Shown here piece after piece: positions 28,597 to 38,421 of a DNA stretch of 64,000 bases. The stretch's first letter is position 1. Each line of letters opens with the position of its first letter. Source of the DNA: a bacterium (GTDB lineage Archaea; Thermoproteota; Nitrososphaeria; Nitrososphaerales; Gagatemarchaeaceae); contig DAIDAO010000017.1 of NCBI GenBank assembly GCA_027310575.1, positions 1 to 64,000 of the forward strand, read 5' to 3'. A model generated the notes under the pieces. The model made no database searches and was not told the DNA's origin. It worked only from the letters and a program-made list of their open reading frames with translations. The position numbers were made by a program, and so were the translations under genes.

Positions 28597-29487
28597 ATGA
28601 TTGTGAGGGTCCGTTTCCACGGCCGGGGAGGCCAGGGAGCGAAGACAGCCAGCAGGATCCTGGGGACTGCGGCTTTCAACGCAGGCCATTTCATCCAGGA
28701 CTTCCCTGTCTACGGAGCAGAAAGGAGGGGAGCCCCGGTCGCATCCTTCACCCGGTTCTCAGACGAAGAGATCACGGAGAGGGGCTTCATCTTCTCGCCT
28801 GACGTCGTAGCTGTGATGGACGACTCCCTGATCGTGGACCCCCTGGCGAACCCCCTGGCAGGGCTGAGGAAGGGGGGGTGCGCGGTCATCAACACGACGA
28901 AGGGGGCCGACGCGGTCGGCGGCGCGAGGAAGGACGTCGTTGTGGTCCCCGTCGCCCTGACAGAGCAGGCCCTGAAGTTTCTAGGCAAGCCAGTCCTCAG
29001 CGCAGGGATCGCGGCTGCGGTGGCGAGGGTGTCTGGGATCAAGGAGGAGTCCCTGCTCGCGGGGGTGGACGAAGAACTGAGGGAGGTGGGCCTCTCGGAG
29101 GACATGGTGAAGAGGAACCTAGAGTTCGCGAAGTCGATCTACGGCGAGCTCGCCCCGCTGAAGCTGAAGACGGAGGAGCTGCCTGGCAAGGAAGAGCTCG
29201 TCCCGCTGGCCCTGGTGGTGTCGGGCGAAGGGACTGAGGACGTGACGCGCACGGGCAACTCCACGGTCCGGCACACAGGGAACTGGAGGACGTTCCGCCC
29301 GGCCATCGACTACGAGAAGTGCACCGACTGCATGATCTGCTACGCCTACTGCCCCGAATCTGCCATGTCCGTGGGAAGCGACGGCAGGGTGAAGATCGAC
29401 TACGACAACTGCAAGGGGTGCATGATCTGCCTGACCGAGTGCCCGTTGAGGGCAATCAGCCAGACAAGGGAGGGCGGTTTGCAGTGA
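28597..29487 (+). CDS. 2-oxoacid:ferredoxin oxidoreductase, fused gamma + delta (2x[4Fe-4S]) subunits
   Basis: RFHGRGGQGAKTASRIL...; CTDCMICYAYCPE and CKGCMICLTECPL. Confidence 0.93.
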   Translation: MIVRVRFHGRGGQGAKTASRILGTAAFNAGHFIQDFPVYGAERRGAPVASFTRFSDEEITERGFIFSPDVVAVMDDSLIVDPLANPLAGLRKGGCAVINTTKGADAVGGARKDVVVVPVALTEQALKFLGKPVLSAGIAAAVARVSGIKEESLLAGVDEELREVGLSEDMVKRNLEFAKSIYGELAPLKLKTEELPGKEELVPLALVVSGEGTEDVTRTGNSTVRHTGNWRTFRPAIDYEKCTDCMICYAYCPESAMSVGSDGRVKIDYDNCKGCMICLTECPLRAISQTREGGLQ

Positions 29488-30707
29488 ACGGCAAGCTCCT
29501 GACAGGCAACGCAGCCGCGGCCTCGGCTGCGCGTCTGGCGCGGGTCGACTATGTCCCCGCGTACCCCATCACTCCGCAGACGGAGATAATCGAGACGATT
29601 GCGGACTGGGTGAGGGAGAGGAAGATGGACACGAAGTTCGTCCAGCTGGAGTCGGAGCACTCGATGATGACCGCGGCCGGGGCCGCCTCGCTCGCAGGCG
29701 CGAGGGTGTTCACGGCCACCTCAAGTCAGGGGCTGCTCTATGCTCTGGAGATGCTGTACAACGTGTCCGGATGGCGAGCCCCTATGGTGCTCGTGAACGT
29801 CTCGAGGGCCCTCGCGGCCCCCATCGTCCTGGAGCCCGACCACAACGACGTGCTGGCTGCGCGGGACAGCGGATTCCTTCAGCTCCATGCGGAGACCTGC
29901 CAGGAAGTGGCCGACCTGGTGCTCATGGCATACAGGGTCGCCGAAGACCGCAGGGTGATGCTGCCTGCCATCGTGAACCTCGACGGATTCTACCTGTCGT
30001 TCACAAGGGAACGGGTGCTCCTCCCCGAGCAGGAGGCGGTCGACAGGTTCCTCCCCCAGTACCGTCCGCTCCACCCTCTGAGGGCGAGCAGGCCGGTCGC
30101 AAAGGGGGCGGCCGTCATGGAAGGATACGTCTACACCTACTTCAGGTACAACATGCACGCCGCGGCGCTCCGGGCACGGAAGGTCTTCAGCGAGGCGTCG
30201 AGGGACTACGAAAGGCTGTTCGGGAGGTCGTACGGGCCGGTGGAGGGGTACATGCTCGACGACGCCGAGTACGTCCTGGTGATGTCGAACTCGTTCACCA
30301 CCATAGGCAGGCAGGCCGTGAAGCGGATGAGGGAGCGCGGCGTGGCAGCCGGGCTGCTCAAGCTCCGGATGGTGAGGCCGTTCCCGTCTGAAGAGGTCGC
30401 GGCCCTCCTGCGGGGAAGGAAGGCCGTAGCCGTCTTCGACCAGAACCTGTCTCCGGGATCGGGAGGGATATTCTACCCTGAGATCGCAGCGTCCCTCTAC
30501 AACGCCAAAGGGAGACCCGCCGCGATCCTGCCGGTAGTGGGCGGGCTCGGAGGGAAGCAGCTCACCCCCAAGGAGATGACAACCATATTCGAGGAGATGC
30601 AGGCGATCGCGAAGGAAGGCAAGACCCCGTCGCCCATGTATCTGATGAGGAACGACGAGCTGGCGAGGGTGAAGAGGGCGGTCGCGCTGGCCCAGGGGGA
30701 GAGCTGA
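29484..30707 (+). CDS. 2-oxoacid:ferredoxin oxidoreductase alpha subunit
   Basis: GNAAAASAARLARVDYVPAYPITPQTEIIE, ESEHSMMTAAGAASLAGARVFTATSSQG; GTG start overlapping the upstream stop. Confidence 0.94.
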   Translation: MNGKLLTGNAAAASAARLARVDYVPAYPITPQTEIIETIADWVRERKMDTKFVQLESEHSMMTAAGAASLAGARVFTATSSQGLLYALEMLYNVSGWRAPMVLVNVSRALAAPIVLEPDHNDVLAARDSGFLQLHAETCQEVADLVLMAYRVAEDRRVMLPAIVNLDGFYLSFTRERVLLPEQEAVDRFLPQYRPLHPLRASRPVAKGAAVMEGYVYTYFRYNMHAAALRARKVFSEASRDYERLFGRSYGPVEGYMLDDAEYVLVMSNSFTTIGRQAVKRMRERGVAAGLLKLRMVRPFPSEEVAALLRGRKAVAVFDQNLSPGSGGIFYPEIAASLYNAKGRPAAILPVVGGLGGKQLTPKEMTTIFEEMQAIAKEGKTPSPMYLMRNDELARVKRAVALAQGES

Positions 30708-31678
30708 TGGCAACCACGTCGCGCTTCAAGACACTGAAGGACATGCCCGTCGAAGACTACCTGACGCCCGGGAACACGATGTGCGCGGGGTGCGGGGGCA
30801 TCCTCGCCGTCAGGATATTCCACAAGGTCCTTGGGCCCAACGTCGCATGGATCAACGCCGCAGGGTGCATGACGATCACCATGTCTTACCCCCTCAGCCC
30901 AATAAAGTCCAACTGGCTCTACACAGCCTTCGCGAGCGCGCCCGCAGGCGCCCAGGGGGTCAGGGACGCCCTCGACTTCCTCATCGCGAAGGGGAGGCTG
31001 CCGGCCTCTGAGGACATGAAGGTCGTCGTGGTAACGGGGGACGGGGCCGCGTACGACATAGGCTTCCAGGCAACCGCAGGGGCCATAGACAGGAACCTCG
31101 ACTTCTACTACCTCTGCTACGACAACGAAGCTTACGGGAACACCGGCTTCCAGATGTCGACCTCCACCCCCTTCGGCGCGTCCACGAAGACCACGCCTGC
31201 CACCGAAGCCTTCCCGCTGGGGAACACCGGCAGGAAGAAGGACCTCTTCGAGGTCTGGAGGATACAGAAGGCGCCTTATGTCGCGACCCTCTCCAACTCG
31301 CACGGGGTCGACTTCCTGAGGAAGGTGGAGAAGGGGGGGACGATCAAGGGGCCGAAGCTATACATCGACTTCGCTGCATGCCCGACCGGCTGGGGGTTCG
31401 ACCCCAAGGACTCGGTGGAGGTGGAGAAGCTGGTCGTCCAGACCGGGATCTGGCCGCTCAAGGAGTCGGTCAACGGGGTCGTGCGGCACACGTTCGTCCC
31501 CAGGTCTCTCGTACCTGTGAAGGAGTACCTGAAGACGCAGGAAAGGTTCAGGCACCTCTTCGAGCCGGCGGAGAAGAGCGAGGCCGTCTCGATCATCCAG
31601 AGCCAGGTGAACGAATACTGGAGGAAGGCCGCGGCGGCAGAGGACCTGGACGTAAGGCTCCCTGAGGGAGCCCGCTAG
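30707..31678 (+). CDS. 2-oxoacid:ferredoxin oxidoreductase beta subunit (TPP-binding)
   Basis: GNTMCAGCGGILAVRIFHKVLG, GDGAAYDIGFQ, YDNEAYGNTGFQ. Confidence 0.94.
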   Translation: MATTSRFKTLKDMPVEDYLTPGNTMCAGCGGILAVRIFHKVLGPNVAWINAAGCMTITMSYPLSPIKSNWLYTAFASAPAGAQGVRDALDFLIAKGRLPASEDMKVVVVTGDGAAYDIGFQATAGAIDRNLDFYYLCYDNEAYGNTGFQMSTSTPFGASTKTTPATEAFPLGNTGRKKDLFEVWRIQKAPYVATLSNSHGVDFLRKVEKGGTIKGPKLYIDFAACPTGWGFDPKDSVEVEKLVVQTGIWPLKESVNGVVRHTFVPRSLVPVKEYLKTQERFRHLFEPAEKSEAVSIIQSQVNEYWRKAAAAEDLDVRLPEGAR

Positions 31679-31763
31679 GGCAGGTCCGAGCGGGGGACAG
31701 GGACGCGCGCCTGGGAGAGCCGAGGCGCCAAGATTAGAACCCCCGGATTCGCCCCCTGATGGC

Positions 31764-33002
31764 ATGGCGGGCCCGGCTCACTCGGGGAGGGGGGCGACGT
31801 GGTTCCTCGCGTTGATGTTCCTGGGCTACTTCGCATTCACAGCCGACAGGACCGTGCTTTCAGCAATGCTGAAACCCCTCTCGGCCTCTCTCGGCTTCGA
31901 AAGGACAGCGACGTTCGGGATCTCGGAGACCGCATGGCTCGCGGCCGCCCAGTTCGTCGGCGTGCTGGCCCTCGTCCTGGCGTCGGGGCACCTTTCTGAC
32001 AGATACGGCCACAGGAGGGTGATACTCGTGGGGGTGGGTGTCTTCACGGCGTTCACCTGGCTGGTCGGGGTCGCGTCGGACTTTCAGCAGGCCTTCGCGT
32101 TCAGGCTCGTCAGCGGCCTCGGCGAGGGCCTCTTCTGGCCTGCGGCCATGTCGGCTGTGGCGAACTACTTCGGGAGGAGCAAGGGGCTTGCGCTTGGGAT
32201 CTTCTACGCAGGATTCGACCTCGGAGGGGCGGCAGGCAACGGCATCGGCTCGGTCGCCTATGCGCTGACTTCCGACTGGAGGACCGCGTTCTTCATAGCC
32301 CCGCTGGTCGGGCTCCCGGTCCTCGCGGGAATCTCCGTCTCAAGGGGCGCGTTCGCTGGGGCAGCCACGAGGGTCGGAGCCCTGTCCATAGGAAGGGACA
32401 GCGTCGCGCTCCTCAAGAACAGGAGGGTCGCAGCCATACTGGCGTTCGCGTTCCTCGCCACCTGGGCCTCGGTCTGGCAGGTCGCGTACCTCCCCTACTA
32501 CTATTCGGTGGTCCTCGGCGCCTCGGTCCCTGCGGCCGGTGCCATAGCAGCGGGTGTCCTGCTCTCCGGCATGGTCGGAAAGATAGCGCTGGGAAGGCTT
32601 TCCGACTCCGTGAGGAGGGACAGGCTCCTCCTGTTCCTTTCTGTACTCGTCGTGGCGTCCTACGCCCTGTTCTTCTCCACAAGGAGCTTCTTCATCGGGG
32701 TCGGCGTTGCGATGGCCCTCGGCTTCTTCAGCTCGGCCATGTTCCCTGTGATGCAGGCCCTGGCCTCGGATTCCGCTCGCGGGAGGACAGGCACAGTCCT
32801 CGGGCTGACCACTACCTTCCAGTCCACGGCCGCGGTGGTGGGGGTGCTGGTCCCAGGAGCCCTCTTCGCATTCGGGGACGTCCTGAGGGCGATCGCGCTC
32901 GGCGCCATGTTCCCGGCGGTACTGACGGCCCTCTCCGCGCTCACCCTCAGAGAGGTGAGGAGCCCGGGGCCCAAAAGTGAGAATGAACCCCATAGCTTAT
33001 AG
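31764..33002 (+). CDS. MFS transporter
   Basis: 12-TM-like, GHLSDRYGHRRVILVG. Confidence 0.88.
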   Translation: MAGPAHSGRGATWFLALMFLGYFAFTADRTVLSAMLKPLSASLGFERTATFGISETAWLAAAQFVGVLALVLASGHLSDRYGHRRVILVGVGVFTAFTWLVGVASDFQQAFAFRLVSGLGEGLFWPAAMSAVANYFGRSKGLALGIFYAGFDLGGAAGNGIGSVAYALTSDWRTAFFIAPLVGLPVLAGISVSRGAFAGAATRVGALSIGRDSVALLKNRRVAAILAFAFLATWASVWQVAYLPYYYSVVLGASVPAAGAIAAGVLLSGMVGKIALGRLSDSVRRDRLLLFLSVLVVASYALFFSTRSFFIGVGVAMALGFFSSAMFPVMQALASDSARGRTGTVLGLTTTFQSTAAVVGVLVPGALFAFGDVLRAIALGAMFPAVLTALSALTLREVRSPGPKSENEPHSL

Positions 33003-33025
33003 CGCGAAGCGGCGAATGAGGGGCG

Positions 33026-33277
33026 ATGTGCGTCACGAGGGCAGGCAGGGCGGTCGCGGTCTCCAACGGCAGGGCGAGGGTGGAGTTCTTCGACGGCAGG
33101 GCCCTTGACGGCGTTGACGTGACCCTGGTGAAAGCGAAGAAGGGGGAATTCGTCGAGGTCTTCGGGAACATGGCGCTGTCCGTGCTGAGCGCCTCCGAGG
33201 CGAGGGCGAGGAAGAAGGCGTGGGCCGAAGTGAGGCGGGGAGCGGCTCTGTCCGCCGCCGAGGCGCCCCGATCATGA
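33026..33277 (+). CDS. HypC/CooT-like metallochaperone
   Basis: Starts Met-Cys: MCVTRAGRAVAVSNGRARVEFFDGRALDGVDVTLVKAKKGEFVEVFGNMALSVLSASEA; TATA-like agcttatag about 30 nt upstream. Confidence 0.7.
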   Translation: MCVTRAGRAVAVSNGRARVEFFDGRALDGVDVTLVKAKKGEFVEVFGNMALSVLSASEARARKKAWAEVRRGAALSAAEAPRS

Positions 33278-34044
33278 GAGACAGAGGGGTCATCTTTCAT
33301 GCGAAGCACGCGTTCATGCCGAACTTCCTCGGATACTGCGGTCCCGACGAGAGGGGGAGGATAAGGCAGAGCCTCGAGGGGGGCGGGGCCGACGAAGCCC
33401 TTGTCCGGAGCCTACAGCGGTTCGAGGCAGCCTACCCGTTCCTGAAGCTGATAGCCAGGTCCGCGGGGAGGGAGGTCTTCGACTACGCGGTCCCGGAGGC
33501 GTACTGGATCGGCAACAGCCTCCTCACCAGGGTACCGGTCTCGGACTTCTACAAGTTCTACCACCACGAACTGCCAGGGAAGGACGCGCGGGGCGTCAGG
33601 CGCGCGTTCAGGTCGATCGACGGACACGCTCCACCGCACCACACTTTCTACGTGATGAGCACCTATGCGATGTCGGGCGCAGCCGACGGGCCAGGCCTGG
33701 ACAACGAGCGCGAAGACAAGGTCGGACGGCTGGTGGACAGCTGCAGGATCTCCTGGGGGAAGGTCAGGAAGGTGAAGAAGAGCGAGCTGCAGGTGGAGTA
33801 CAGGCCTGTGGTCGTAGCGGGGGGGAGGATGGAGCTGGCCAAGCCGAGGCTGAAGACGGTGAGTTACAACCCTGAAGTGAGGCCCTTCGACGCCGTGAAA
33901 GCAGGGGACGTCGTGTCGCTCCACTGGGACTACGCGTGCGACCTGCTCACGCCAAGACAGGTGAGGAACATAGCGAAGTACACCGACTGGGACGTCCTTC
34001 TCGTGAACGGGTTCCTCGCGAAGGCCGGAGAGAACCGGCGCTGA
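33274..34044 (+). CDS. Uncharacterised protein overlapping hypC-like gene (possibly DUF6390)
   Basis: 256-aa ORF, ATG overlaps stop of the HypC-like ORF. Family name recalled, unverified. Confidence 0.5.
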   Translation: MRDRGVIFHAKHAFMPNFLGYCGPDERGRIRQSLEGGGADEALVRSLQRFEAAYPFLKLIARSAGREVFDYAVPEAYWIGNSLLTRVPVSDFYKFYHHELPGKDARGVRRAFRSIDGHAPPHHTFYVMSTYAMSGAADGPGLDNEREDKVGRLVDSCRISWGKVRKVKKSELQVEYRPVVVAGGRMELAKPRLKTVSYNPEVRPFDAVKAGDVVSLHWDYACDLLTPRQVRNIAKYTDWDVLLVNGFLAKAGENRR

Positions 34045-34356
34045 CTAGCGCTGCAGGTCGGAGAGGAGTTCGATGCGCCTGATCCTCGCACGGTCGAGCG
34101 CCTCCAGCGACTTCAGCATCTTGGCGAGCTCGGCGGCGTTGCTTCTGGACTCCTCCTGAAGCTTCTGGTACGCGCGCCTCGCGGCTGCCTCCTTGGATCC
34201 GGCTGCCAGCCTGGCGTAGCTCTCGGCAAGATCCTCCTCTACTGCCAGCCACTGGACCAGGTTCTCTATCGAGGTCTCTGCGTAGCCGGTCTTCACCGAC
34301 TCCTCGACCTTCCTCGCGTCCCCCGTCGACGTCAGCTCCACTATGACTCTGCCCAT
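34045..34356 (-). CDS. Small helical protein, unknown (rubrerythrin-like?)
   Basis: MGRVIVELTSTGDARKVEESVKTGYAETSIENLVQWLAVEEDLAESYARLAAG... Confidence 0.5.
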   Translation of the reverse strand: MGRVIVELTSTGDARKVEESVKTGYAETSIENLVQWLAVEEDLAESYARLAAGSKEAAARRAYQKLQEESRSNAAELAKMLKSLEALDRARIRRIELLSDLQR

Positions 34357-34429
34357 CAGCTTCCCCTGTTTCTGTCCTGCGCGTCGTCTGTAATAAGAGC
34401 GACGCAGACGCGCGAGCACCGGGAGCCGG

Positions 34430-35893
34430 TCAGAGGACGGTCCCGAGTATGAGGAAGGGGAAGACGCCCGTCGCCAGACTCAGGCCTAGGAGGGAAGCCG
34501 AGGGGAGGAGGTCGCGGACGGTTCGCGCGTCCCTTTCGCCCTGCGCATCGCCGAAGACCACGGTGTTGACGATCCTGAAGTAGTAGCCGATCGACAGCAC
34601 GATGTTGAGGACGACGGCCGCGGCAAGGAAGTAGAAGAGCGCGCCTGACATCTGCCCAGCCACGAGCAAAGACTCGACCACGAGAACCTCGCTCCAGAAC
34701 ATGCCGAAGGGCGGGGCGCCCATCATCGCTAGGGAGCATGAGGCGTAGAGGAACCCCAGGAGCCTGTTGCCTCGGCCGGCCCCTCGAAGGCTTTCGAGCT
34801 GAGAGGCTTCGATGGAAGCGTTCTTCCTGCCGATCATCATGAAGAAGTTCGACTTCAGAATCCCATGGTTCCAGATCGTGAAGACCACTGCGACGAGGCC
34901 GACCACGTTGAGCGTCGCGAGCGCTGCCAGCATGTAGCCGGTCTGCGTGATTGAGCTGAATGACAGGATCCTCCTCAGGTTGCCCTGCAGGAGCGCGGAG
35001 AGGTTCCCTACCAGCATGGTGACAAGGGCCAGTGCGGCTAGGACGGCTTGGAGGTTAGTCGGGCCGAACTGGTCCGGAGGGATCATGGGTGCGACGCCGC
35101 CGCCCGGGACGAGGGGCTGGAGCACCTTGAACAGCGCGAACACCCCCACGCCAGTCACTGCGCCGGAGATGATGGAGACGGCCGGGAGCGACGACGCGGA
35201 GTACACGTCGGGGAGCCAGGTGTGTAGCGGGACGACCGCGGCCTCGACCCCCAGGCCGACCAGGAGGACGATCAAGCCCAGTTCGCCGAAGTTCGTGCCG
35301 AGTGCCGCGCCGATGGCGGAGAGCCGGATCGACCCTGCGGTGAAGTATACCGCAGCGATGCCGTACAGGGCGAGTAGGCTTCCCACCCCTGCCATCAGGA
35401 AGTACTTGAGGCCGGCCTCCATGGAGAGGGCGGCCCTGCCGTAGGTCACGAGTCCGAAGGCGGTGACCGTCATCCCCTCCCAGAACAGGAAGAGGGCGAG
35501 GAGGTCCCCGGCGGACACCACCCCGACGATGCTGCCCAGGAGAATCGAAAGGAGGGCGTAGAAGGGGCCCTGTCGGCCCGACTCGAAGTAGCGCAGGGAG
35601 TAGCCTATGACCGCAAGTCCGATGACGAGGACCGTGAAGGCTGTAAAGGCTGTGAACCTGTCCGCGACGTACAGCGTGGCGAAAGGCTCCTCGACTGGCT
35701 GCAGGGTGACTGCACCCCCCAGCGACCGGGACCAATCCGACGCGAGCACGACCAGGGACGTGGCGGCCGCCAGGCAGACGACCAGGCCGGCTCCGTACCT
35801 CCTGACGGCAGGGGACGCGCCTCCCCCGATGTCAACGAGCAGGGCAAGCATCCCTCCGGCGAACAGGACCTCCATGACCGTCGTGGGCCACAT
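34430..35893 (-). CDS. Group 4 hydrogenase/complex I antiporter-like membrane subunit (NuoN/M-like)
   Basis: LALFLFWEGMTVTAFGLVTY, AAVVPLHTWLPDVYSASSLPAVSIISGAVTGVG. Confidence 0.92.
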   Translation of the reverse strand: MWPTTVMEVLFAGGMLALLVDIGGGASPAVRRYGAGLVVCLAAATSLVVLASDWSRSLGGAVTLQPVEEPFATLYVADRFTAFTAFTVLVIGLAVIGYSLRYFESGRQGPFYALLSILLGSIVGVVSAGDLLALFLFWEGMTVTAFGLVTYGRAALSMEAGLKYFLMAGVGSLLALYGIAAVYFTAGSIRLSAIGAALGTNFGELGLIVLLVGLGVEAAVVPLHTWLPDVYSASSLPAVSIISGAVTGVGVFALFKVLQPLVPGGGVAPMIPPDQFGPTNLQAVLAALALVTMLVGNLSALLQGNLRRILSFSSITQTGYMLAALATLNVVGLVAVVFTIWNHGILKSNFFMMIGRKNASIEASQLESLRGAGRGNRLLGFLYASCSLAMMGAPPFGMFWSEVLVVESLLVAGQMSGALFYFLAAAVVLNIVLSIGYYFRIVNTVVFGDAQGERDARTVRDLLPSASLLGLSLATGVFPFLILGTVL

Positions 35894-35895
35894 GC

Positions 35896-37641
35896 TCAGA
35901 GCACCCCCAGAGCGAAGAGTGCGAACAGCGCAGCAGAGACGAGCAGGACCAGCCCCATGTTGAATTCGATGAGCCCGGTCTGGAGACGGGAGGCGGCCGC
36001 TGACATCGGCTTCAGGAGGCCGCTGTACAGAGCAGCGTACGCTCTGTCAAAGCCCAGCCCCTCGTGCAGAAGCCCCTGGCCAGTGCGCAGCACCCCGCTG
36101 GACCGGATGCCTGACACGGTCCTCTGGTAGTTCTGCAGGAAGGCGTAGTAGGCGACACCTGCGAAGGCTGCGAGGACGAGCAAGGATTCGGCCAGAGTCT
36201 GCGCTCCCGGAATCCAGTCGGTCGACGACAGCAGGGGCTGCGACTGCAGGATGACCCAGGCTGCCAGAACAGAGAGCACCAGGACCACGATCGGGACAAG
36301 CATCGCAGGGGGGGACTCAGGCGGGGACCCTTCTGCCGACGGCTTGCCGTGGAATACGCGGAGGAGCGCGCGGAAGCTGTACAAGGCTGTGAGCGCGAAC
36401 GCGGCCAGCAGAAGAGCAGTCTGGGGGGCCCCTGCGCCGGACGCGAAAGCCAGGATCGCGTCCTTGCTCCAGAAGCCGACGAGAGGCGGGAGCCCGCTCA
36501 TGGCGAGCATGGAGACGAGGAAGCCTACGTAGGTGTACTTCAGGGACCTTGCCAGCCCACCCATCCTGTCGATCTCCCTCGTGCCGAGCGCCGTTATGAC
36601 AGAGCCCGCCGCGAGGAAGGCGAGGGCCTTGAAGAGGCCCTGGCTTATCATCTGGTACGCCCCCGCGGCCAGGCTCCCGAGCCCGATCGCCGCGAACATG
36701 AGCCCCAGCTGGCTTATGGTGGAGTAGGCCAGGACCCTCTTGATGTCGTCTGCGGCCATCGCGCATGCCCCTCCCACAAGGGCGCTGAGCAGCCCCACGC
36801 CCAGGATGACAGTAGTGAGAGAGCCGGCTAGCTGGGGGAGCGTGATCACAGGGTACATGCGCAGCATCAGGTAGACCCCAGCGTTCACCATCGTAGCCGC
36901 GTGGATGAGCGCGGAGACGGTGGTAGGGCCCTCCATGGCGTCAGGGAGCCACACATGCAGTGGGACTTGGGCGGACTTTCCCATGGCGCCAATGAACATC
37001 AGCAGGCCGAGCGCGAATATTGTCCCTGCGCCCAGGGTCTGGATACCCCCTGGTCCGAGGATTGCGTCGAAGCTCGTCGTGCCAAAGACGGCCGCTATGA
37101 AGATGACCGCTATGAGGAGGGAGGAATCCCCAAGCCTCGTCACCACGAACGCCTTCATGCCGGCCTTCCTGGCGGCAGGCCTGTCGGTCCAGAACGCGAT
37201 GAGAAGGGCGGAGCAGACTCCGACGAGCTCCCAGAAGAAGTAGAACTGGATCAGGTTCCCGGACATCACCAGCCCCATCATGGAGCCCACGAAGAGCAGG
37301 ATGAGGGAGTAGTACCTCGTCTGGCCTGGCTCGTCCTTCATGTAGCCGAGCGAGTAGACCACGACGAGGAACGAGACGAAGGAGACGAACGCCGAGACAA
37401 GGACGGAGAGCTGGTCCACCTCGACCTGCAGGGTCACGCTCAGAGACGGGAACCAGAGGGTGAGCCCCTCCGTCCCCCCTCTGGCGAAAGTGGCAGCGCC
37501 GTAGAGCGCGGCCGCCATCCCCGCGCCGGAGGCTGCCACGGCGAACCACCCCCGCAGGCGGCCGGAGATCCGCGAGACGACAGGCACGAACGGAACGCCC
37601 AGCAGCGGGATCGCCCAAGAAAGCCAGGCCCAGTAGATCAC
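35896..37641 (-). CDS. NuoL-like antiporter subunit
   Basis: FYFFWELVGVCSALLIAFW, GKSAQVPLHVWLPDAMEGPTTVSALIHAATMVNAGVYLMLR. Confidence 0.95.
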   Translation of the reverse strand: MIYWAWLSWAIPLLGVPFVPVVSRISGRLRGWFAVAASGAGMAAALYGAATFARGGTEGLTLWFPSLSVTLQVEVDQLSVLVSAFVSFVSFLVVVYSLGYMKDEPGQTRYYSLILLFVGSMMGLVMSGNLIQFYFFWELVGVCSALLIAFWTDRPAARKAGMKAFVVTRLGDSSLLIAVIFIAAVFGTTSFDAILGPGGIQTLGAGTIFALGLLMFIGAMGKSAQVPLHVWLPDAMEGPTTVSALIHAATMVNAGVYLMLRMYPVITLPQLAGSLTTVILGVGLLSALVGGACAMAADDIKRVLAYSTISQLGLMFAAIGLGSLAAGAYQMISQGLFKALAFLAAGSVITALGTREIDRMGGLARSLKYTYVGFLVSMLAMSGLPPLVGFWSKDAILAFASGAGAPQTALLLAAFALTALYSFRALLRVFHGKPSAEGSPPESPPAMLVPIVVLVLSVLAAWVILQSQPLLSSTDWIPGAQTLAESLLVLAAFAGVAYYAFLQNYQRTVSGIRSSGVLRTGQGLLHEGLGFDRAYAALYSGLLKPMSAAASRLQTGLIEFNMGLVLLVSAALFALFALGVL

Positions 37642-37952
37642 TGCCTAAGCCTCCTGATCTCGTCGGGGTTGAGGGTGTGGTACTTCCTGTAGACGACGAC
37701 CACGATCGCGAGGCCGACCGCCTCCACAGACGCCCCCACGAGCACCGAGAGTATCACGAAGGCGTCGGAGAGGAGCCTGGAGCCGAAGCCCATGCCCGAC
37801 GAGAACAGCGCAAGGTTGGCCCCGAAGACCGCGACCTGGAAAGACATGACCGTCTTGAGCAGGTTCTTCGAGAATCCGACGGAGCCGGCGCCCACGAAGA
37901 CGAGGGCCGTCCCTGTGGCGAGGAGGATGGCCTGGTCAGCTGCCATGGTCAT
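37638..37952 (-). CDS. NuoK-like subunit
   Basis: About 104 aa, 3 TM, SASVEAVGLAIVVVVYR-like NuoK end. Confidence 0.9.
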   Translation of the reverse strand: MTMAADQAILLATGTALVFVGAGSVGFSKNLLKTVMSFQVAVFGANLALFSSGMGFGSRLLSDAFVILSVLVGASVEAVGLAIVVVVYRKYHTLNPDEIRRLRQ

Positions 37953-38421
37953 CTCCTCCGAGCAGGCTCACTATCGTGACCATGGCGCCGGCGAAGACCA
38001 CAATCAGGATGAGGAGGTCCCAAGGGCGCACAGACCAGAGGAAGATCAGGACGTTCACCGAGGAGTCCGCGCCCACGTACCCCCCCGCCTGGCCGGGGAA
38101 GAGCACGAGGAGAGAGACTGCGCCCACGACCCCGGCCAACGGGATCGCTGCCGTGGCCAACCTCCGGGGGCCGAAGCCGAGCTCTGACTCGCCGGTTATC
38201 AGCACCACAGAGAGGAGGAGTACGGAGATCGCGCCTGCGAAGGTGATCATGGTCAGCAGGCCGAGGAGGGCATCGCCGTAGGCCGTGAAAGCGACGCCGA
38301 GGATGATCGACGTGTAGAAGAGGGCAATCAGCGAGTTGGAGACTTTGCTCGAGAGGAGCGCGGCCGCGACGCTCGCGAGCAGCGCGGCCGACAGCAGCAG
38401 CGCGACGTACTCACTTTGCAT
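37936..38421 (-). CDS. NuoJ-like subunit
   Basis: 161 aa, 5 TM; position J between I and K; LGVAFTAYGDALLGLLTMITFAGAISVLLL. Confidence 0.9.
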   Translation of the reverse strand: MQSEYVALLLSAALLASVAAALLSSKVSNSLIALFYTSIILGVAFTAYGDALLGLLTMITFAGAISVLLLSVVLITGESELGFGPRRLATAAIPLAGVVGAVSLLVLFPGQAGGYVGADSSVNVLIFLWSVRPWDLLILIVVFAGAMVTIVSLLGGDDHGS

